A DNA stretch of 9,913 nucleotides, taken from the NCBI GenBank assembly GCA_024640445.1, contig JAHEEZ010000123.1, forward strand, positions 1 through 9,913, read 5' to 3'. The position numbers were made by a program, and so were the translations under genes. Below are positions 5,776-9,913 of the stretch, piece by piece (the first letter of the stretch is position 1; every line of letters starts with the position of its first letter). The notes under the pieces are model-generated. The model had not been told where the DNA came from, ran no database searches, and saw only the letters and a list, made by a program, of their open reading frames with translations. The stretch comes from Acidobacteriota bacterium (GTDB taxonomy: Bacteria; Acidobacteriota; Blastocatellia; Pyrinomonadales; Pyrinomonadaceae).

Positions 5776-8700
5776 ATGACCCCCAGAAAACCAGTCCGCA
5801 TTACCTTGATAATTGCCCTTATCGCAGCATTATCTATCGTCACTACTGCCCAGGACGCGGGTTCAATTTCGGGATCTGTCAGGGATTCTGATCGCGCCTT
5901 CGTCCCAACCGCAAAAGTTACCGCCAAAGGTGCAGGCGGCCAGGAATACAGGGCCGCAACAGACCTAGACGGCTATTACGTGATCCCCGCTGTACCTAGC
6001 GGTATCTACACGGTCTCTGCGTCTGCTCCCGGCTTCAAGACAACGGTAGCACTCGGAATCAAGGTCGACGCAGGAAGGCCCTATAAGGCGGATCTGAGCC
6101 TCGACGCCGGCCACGAATGGGAGATCGTTGAAGTGCGGGTCTCTGAAGAACCTTTGCAGTCGCAGGGAGCAACCGTGTTCTCGACCATTTCGACCGAACG
6201 GTTAGCAGATGTTCCCTCGACGACCCGAAATGCCCTGGAAGTCGTGTCACTTACCCCCGGCGTTGCCACGATCGGCCGTCCGCGATCCTCTTCCGTGAAC
6301 GGTCTTCCAAAAAGCGCGATATCGATAGCGGCGGACGGAGCGGACATTCAGGATAACGCGAACCGGTCCTGGGATGGGTTTTACACATTCGTCTCACCAA
6401 GAACAGGCGCGATCGAAGAGGTGACCGTTTCGACGGCCGCACCCGATGCCGCATCCAACTCTGACGGGCCGGTCAGGATCACGTTCGTTACAAAGCGCGG
6501 CACGAACGACTACAAAGGCCAGCTCTTCTGGCAGCATCGAAACACCGCGCTGAACTCGAACTACTGGTACAACAACAGGGATTTTCCGGCGGACCCGGAC
6601 ACCGGCAAAGCACCCCGTAACCGCATTCTCCTCAACCAATATGGCGGAAACCTGGGAGGCCCGCTGCCTCTGCCCAACTTCGGCACGGGCGGTCCGATCG
6701 TTCGATCCGGAAGGGATCGGGCATTCTTCTTTGTCAACTACGAAGAACTCCGATTCCCTTTTTCCTTCAGCCGGACACGAACCTTGCTTTCGCCTGAGGC
6801 TCAGGTCGGGATCTTCAGGTACTCGAGCGGCGGAAGCGTCCAGACCGTCGACCTGTTACAGATCGCGGCGGCGAACGGACAGACCGCATCTATTGATCCG
6901 ACGATAGGCTCTCAACTCAATAGGATCAGGAATGGAGTCGCCGGAGCCGGTGCTCTCTCCCCTGCCCCGAATGACCCGAACCGCGATCTTGCCGGCTTTA
7001 TGAATTCGGCGCGCGACGTCCGTAAGTACCTGACCCTTAGGTTAGATCTCAATCTCACACCTGACCAGAACTTCGAAGCTGTGATCAACCGGCAGAAGCT
7101 CGGGCCTACCGTCGCCTACGAAAGGGGATGGGACCCTTCGTTCCCCGGCTATTCGGGCCACAACTTCTACTACAATCCCGAGTCATTTGCATTTGCCCTG
7201 AGGTCCACTTTTGGAGGCGCTTTTACCAACGAGGTCCGCTATACGATCGCCGGCGGGAATTACGGCATCGGCACGATCACGCCCGAGGACTTCGCAGACT
7301 CAAGAGGGTACTATCTCGATCTCGGCACGGCGGGCATCACGTCGACCTACCCGCAGTTTCTCCTCGGCTATGGCGATATGCGCGAGCCGAACTACGAGAT
7401 CAGGGATACGGCAACGTGGATCCGCAGCGGGCACGCCGTCAGCTTCGGAGGTCAGTTCAAGTACCTGAGATCGTTCGTCTCCGAGTTGTTCCGCTCCGTA
7501 CCGGTCATAAGGCTTGGCGTCGATCCGTCTGAAGGAACCGCTTTCGCGATGTTCAACGACACAACGATGCCGGGCTCGACCTCCGCCCAGCAGACCGAGG
7601 CCCGGAATCTCTACGCTGTGCTCGTCGGAAGGATCGCCGCCTACGATTCACGCGCGGATCTAAACGAGCAGGGCCGATACGTCGAGAACGGTCCGCTGAC
7701 GTGGAAACTGTCGCTGAAGACCTACGGATTGTTCGTCCAGGACCATTGGAGGATCGCTCCGACACTTGCTCTGACTTTCGGGATCAGATGGCAGCCACAA
7801 GAGGGATTTGTTATCAAGACGGGAAACGCGGGAAAGTTGATCGACCCGGACATGGTTTGGGGGATCTCAGGCCCGGGGAACGCATTCAGGCCCGGCGTCC
7901 TCGAAGGCGCCGCGCCCCTTGTTGACCTTTACGCACCCGGGTCAAAGATATATCCGGACGATCTGAACAACTTCGCTCCGTCCGCAGGGATAGTCTGGAG
8001 TCCCGATCTTGGAGGTCTTACCGGAAAGCTGCTTGGCAGGAACGGTGCCAGCGTGATTCGCGCGGGGTTTGCGATCTCGTTCCTGCGGGAAGGATCCGTT
8101 CAGCAAACTACGCCGATAAGGAACAATACCGGAGGCTGGATCGATGTAAGTAGGAACAACTTCTCCGGCAACCTTACCCTGGGAACCGACTTCCGGGACC
8201 CGAACAACCCGAACCTGACTCCCGCTACTTTCTCTCCGGAACCGATGCTTCCGGTGTCGCCCGGCTTCGTCTCGGTCGCCGTGGATCCCGATATCGAAAC
8301 CGGATATGTTCATTCATTCAGCGCAGGCTACCAGCGTATGATCGGGAAGGACTCTGTCTTTGAGATCAGATATGTCGGCAATCGCGGGCGCGGTATCAGA
8401 CGGACCAACAACCTGAACGAGGCGAACACGATCGAGAACGGATTCGCCGACGAGTTCCTTCTCGCTCAGGCAAACCTGTACACGAACATAGCGGCCGGTC
8501 GGGGCGCGACGTTCGCCTATTTTGGCGCGGACTCGGGCACTTCTCCACTGCCTAACATACTTGCCTATTTCAATTCCCCCGCAGCTTACGACCCCTCGAA
8601 CCCTGCACTCTACAACGGGGCCAACTTCTCAAATTCGGGACTCGTAAGGGCACTTTCGATGAATGCCGCCGATATTCAAGGTTTCATCAATACCGGCGCG

Positions 8701-9687
8701 TTCGAGCTGAACCCCGGCAGGCGGGCCAACGCCGTCGCGAACGGATTGCCCCCAAACTTCTTCCGAGTCAATCCGGACGCGCGCCTGCAGTCGAACCTGC
8801 TCAGCGATGACGCAAGCTCCTGGTACGACGCGCTGGCGATCGAATTCAGACGGAGACTGTCGAAGGGGCTGCGAGTTCAGGCGAGCTATGTTTTCTCGAA
8901 GGCCCTTTCGAATGCCTTTTCCTCGAATGAAAACCAGAAGTCGGACTATACGCTCAGGGAAGGCGGGCTGGATCTCGCGACAAACTTCTCACCATTCGAC
9001 TTGCGGCATCAGTTCAAATTCGACGCGACCTATGAGCTTCCGATCGGACGAGAACGTGAGTACTTCTCGGATGCGGGTCAGATCGCTGACATTATACTTG
9101 GCGGATGGTCGGTCATCCCGGTCGTCAGATGGCAAAGCGGCTCGCCCTTCTCGCTCGGGAACGTTCAGCTCGTGGGAATGACGGCGAAGGAACTGCAGAG
9201 GGAGATCAAGGTGCGGAAGGGCCCGGACTCGGTGACCTTTCTTCCGGCCGACATAATTCAAAATACTTTACGAGCCTACGACATTTCGGTTACGAGCCCG
9301 ACCGGCTATGGTACGACCTACGGCGGTCCTCCGGAAGGAAGATATATCGCTCCCGCGGGCTACGGCAACTGCGTCTCTCATTACCCCGGGGAATGCGGTT
9401 TCGCCAACCTTATTCTTCACGGGCCCGACTTCTTCAAGTTCGACGCCGCCGTGCTGAAGAGATTCCGGATCGACGAAAAACGGAGCGTCGAGTTACGCGT
9501 CACGGCATTCGACATCCTGAACAGCCCTCCGTTCCGGATAGGCGGCTGGAACTCGGATATTTCGGGCACCTACCCCGGCGGATCGTCTTTCGGACAATTG
9601 ACCCCGGGCTCTGCCTACCAGGATATATCGGATTCACAGTACCCCGGAGGGAGGGTGATCGATGTGCTGGTGAGGTTGAATTTTTGA
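5776..9687 (+). CDS. Oar-like TonB-dependent-receptor outer-membrane protein with carboxypeptidase-regulatory domain
   Basis: The 1303-residue product starts at ATG 5776, with AGGAG at 5763-5767 and 8-base spacing. Residues 1-25 are a signal peptide (RK, hydrophobic core, TTA before Q26). Residues about 28-108 form a carboxypeptidase-regulatory-like Ig-fold domain (GSISGSVRDSDRAFVPTAKV; DLDGYYVIPAVPSGIYTVSA). A plug-type region follows (about 125-245: STERLADVPSTTRNALEVVS, VNGLPKSAISIAADGADIQD, VRITFVTKRGTNDYKG). The rest is a large barrel rich in aromatic and Asn/Gly/Ser residues, including VFEIRYVGNRGRGIRRTNNL (861-880), WYDALAIEFRRRLSKG (1016-1031) and DLRHQFKFDATYELPIG. It ends in VLVRLNF, with the terminal Phe usual for outer-membrane barrels. 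I see no clear TonB box. This matches the large TonB-dependent-receptor-like/Oar-like proteins numerous in Acidobacteriota, which are thought to import glycans, peptides or other big substrates; the substrate is unknown here. No SusD-like or glycoside-hydrolase gene lies nearby in the window. It probably shares a transcript with the kinase upstream. Confidence 0.93.
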   Translation: MTPRKPVRITLIIALIAALSIVTTAQDAGSISGSVRDSDRAFVPTAKVTAKGAGGQEYRAATDLDGYYVIPAVPSGIYTVSASAPGFKTTVALGIKVDAGRPYKADLSLDAGHEWEIVEVRVSEEPLQSQGATVFSTISTERLADVPSTTRNALEVVSLTPGVATIGRPRSSSVNGLPKSAISIAADGADIQDNANRSWDGFYTFVSPRTGAIEEVTVSTAAPDAASNSDGPVRITFVTKRGTNDYKGQLFWQHRNTALNSNYWYNNRDFPADPDTGKAPRNRILLNQYGGNLGGPLPLPNFGTGGPIVRSGRDRAFFFVNYEELRFPFSFSRTRTLLSPEAQVGIFRYSSGGSVQTVDLLQIAAANGQTASIDPTIGSQLNRIRNGVAGAGALSPAPNDPNRDLAGFMNSARDVRKYLTLRLDLNLTPDQNFEAVINRQKLGPTVAYERGWDPSFPGYSGHNFYYNPESFAFALRSTFGGAFTNEVRYTIAGGNYGIGTITPEDFADSRGYYLDLGTAGITSTYPQFLLGYGDMREPNYEIRDTATWIRSGHAVSFGGQFKYLRSFVSELFRSVPVIRLGVDPSEGTAFAMFNDTTMPGSTSAQQTEARNLYAVLVGRIAAYDSRADLNEQGRYVENGPLTWKLSLKTYGLFVQDHWRIAPTLALTFGIRWQPQEGFVIKTGNAGKLIDPDMVWGISGPGNAFRPGVLEGAAPLVDLYAPGSKIYPDDLNNFAPSAGIVWSPDLGGLTGKLLGRNGASVIRAGFAISFLREGSVQQTTPIRNNTGGWIDVSRNNFSGNLTLGTDFRDPNNPNLTPATFSPEPMLPVSPGFVSVAVDPDIETGYVHSFSAGYQRMIGKDSVFEIRYVGNRGRGIRRTNNLNEANTIENGFADEFLLAQANLYTNIAAGRGATFAYFGADSGTSPLPNILAYFNSPAAYDPSNPALYNGANFSNSGLVRALSMNAADIQGFINTGAFELNPGRRANAVANGLPPNFFRVNPDARLQSNLLSDDASSWYDALAIEFRRRLSKGLRVQASYVFSKALSNAFSSNENQKSDYTLREGGLDLATNFSPFDLRHQFKFDATYELPIGREREYFSDAGQIADIILGGWSVIPVVRWQSGSPFSLGNVQLVGMTAKELQREIKVRKGPDSVTFLPADIIQNTLRAYDISVTSPTGYGTTYGGPPEGRYIAPAGYGNCVSHYPGECGFANLILHGPDFFKFDAAVLKRFRIDEKRSVELRVTAFDILNSPPFRIGGWNSDISGTYPGGSSFGQLTPGSAYQDISDSQYPGGRVIDVLVRLNF

Positions 9688-9792
9688 CTTCTCCGGAAGA
9701 ACCCGGATAACTGATCAATACGAACACAATGACCGCCGGGTATTCAGAAACAAGGCCCCAAAAGAACCCCCTGGTCTCTCCTTTCGCCGAGA
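9688..9792. other. Short convergent intergenic region
   Basis: The region separates the plus-strand outer-membrane gene from a minus-strand gene entering from the right. It holds ACCCGG (9701-9706) with its inverse CCGGGT (9736-9741), and a small TCCGG/CCGGA pair (9692-9696 and 9703-9707). None is followed by a T-run, so no intrinsic terminator can be called for either gene. Confidence 0.4.
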
Positions 9793-9913
9793 TTACAGAT
9801 TTACCTTCTTGAGCAGATCCTGAACTAACACGATCTCTTCCGACATTTCGACCAAGACCCGCCCGAGAGGCCGGCCGATCTCCTGAGGCACGCTCGAGTT
9901 GACCTGCACTACC
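9793..9913 (-). CDS. C-terminal fragment of an unidentified protein
   Basis: On the minus strand a frame open to the window edge ends at a TAA (9795-9793). It gives 39 residues: VVQVNSSVPQEIGRPLG, then RVLVEMSEEIVLVQDLLKKVNL. The end has an amphipathic, helix-like pattern of Leu/Val and Glu/Lys residues, as in a normal folded C-terminus. The fragment is too short to name a family, and the start lies outside the window. The other two minus-strand frames give less protein-like sequence, which supports this one modestly. Confidence 0.5.
   Translation of the reverse strand, partial: VVQVNSSVPQEIGRPLGRVLVEMSEEIVLVQDLLKKVNL

Noticed and set aside
5538..5927. 129-codon minus-strand frame spanning the kinase-receptor junction
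   Set aside because: Both plus-strand genes here are well supported. This frame has no domain and would lie antisense to a signal peptide and a propeller blade.
9692..9707. TCCGG/CCGGA hairpin just after the receptor stop as a terminator
   Set aside because: Only five pairs and no following T-run, so it does not meet the pattern of an intrinsic terminator.
9105..9710. 201-codon plus-strand frame overlapping the end of the receptor gene
   Set aside because: An Arg-rich out-of-frame shadow of the barrel-coding sequence. The receptor frame continues to a normal outer-membrane C-terminus ending in Phe.

Overview
The window looks like chromosomal DNA from an Acidobacteriota bacterium, most likely of the Blastocatellia/Pyrinomonadaceae type. 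This rests on protein families, not on a marker gene. It carries an ECF-like sigma factor of the acidobacterial Sig-70_X6 style, a membrane Ser/Thr kinase with the N-terminal segment usual in that phylum and a TolB/PD40 propeller, and a very large Oar-like outer-membrane protein with an N-terminal carboxypeptidase-regulatory domain. No rRNA, tRNA, IS element, CRISPR array or phage gene is visible.

Layout. Positions 1-852 (minus, running off the left edge) encode the N-terminal 284 residues of an exported M20-family amidohydrolase. Positions 853-1150 contain no convincing gene but hold two hairpins, one of which may terminate the gene upstream of it. Positions 1151-1888 (minus) encode a secreted protein of unknown function with four cysteines. 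Positions 1889-2062 form a divergent intergenic region with a perfect 12-bp palindrome and nested inverted repeats. Then, all on the plus strand, come the sigma factor (2063-2641), a clear intrinsic terminator (2749-2775), the receptor-like Ser/Thr kinase (2815-5736) and, 39 bases later with a good Shine-Dalgarno sequence, the outer-membrane TonB-dependent-receptor-like protein (5776-9687). A convergent minus-strand gene enters from the right edge (9793-9913), with only its C-terminal 39 residues present.

How the genes may work together. Sigma factor, kinase and outer-membrane protein read as a sense-and-respond module. The kinase has a cytoplasmic catalytic domain, one membrane span and a periplasmic region of about twelve PD40-type repeats, enough for two six-bladed propellers. 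The sigma factor has a threonine-rich stretch (HTLQTTG, residues 48-54) where ordinary ECF sigmas carry an acidic motif. That resembles sigma factors switched on by Ser/Thr-kinase phosphorylation (the EcfP/PknT pair of Vibrio parahaemolyticus). That this kinase phosphorylates this sigma, and that the outer-membrane protein is a target, is inference from order and sequence. The terminator between sigma and kinase implies that the two are at least partly separately transcribed.
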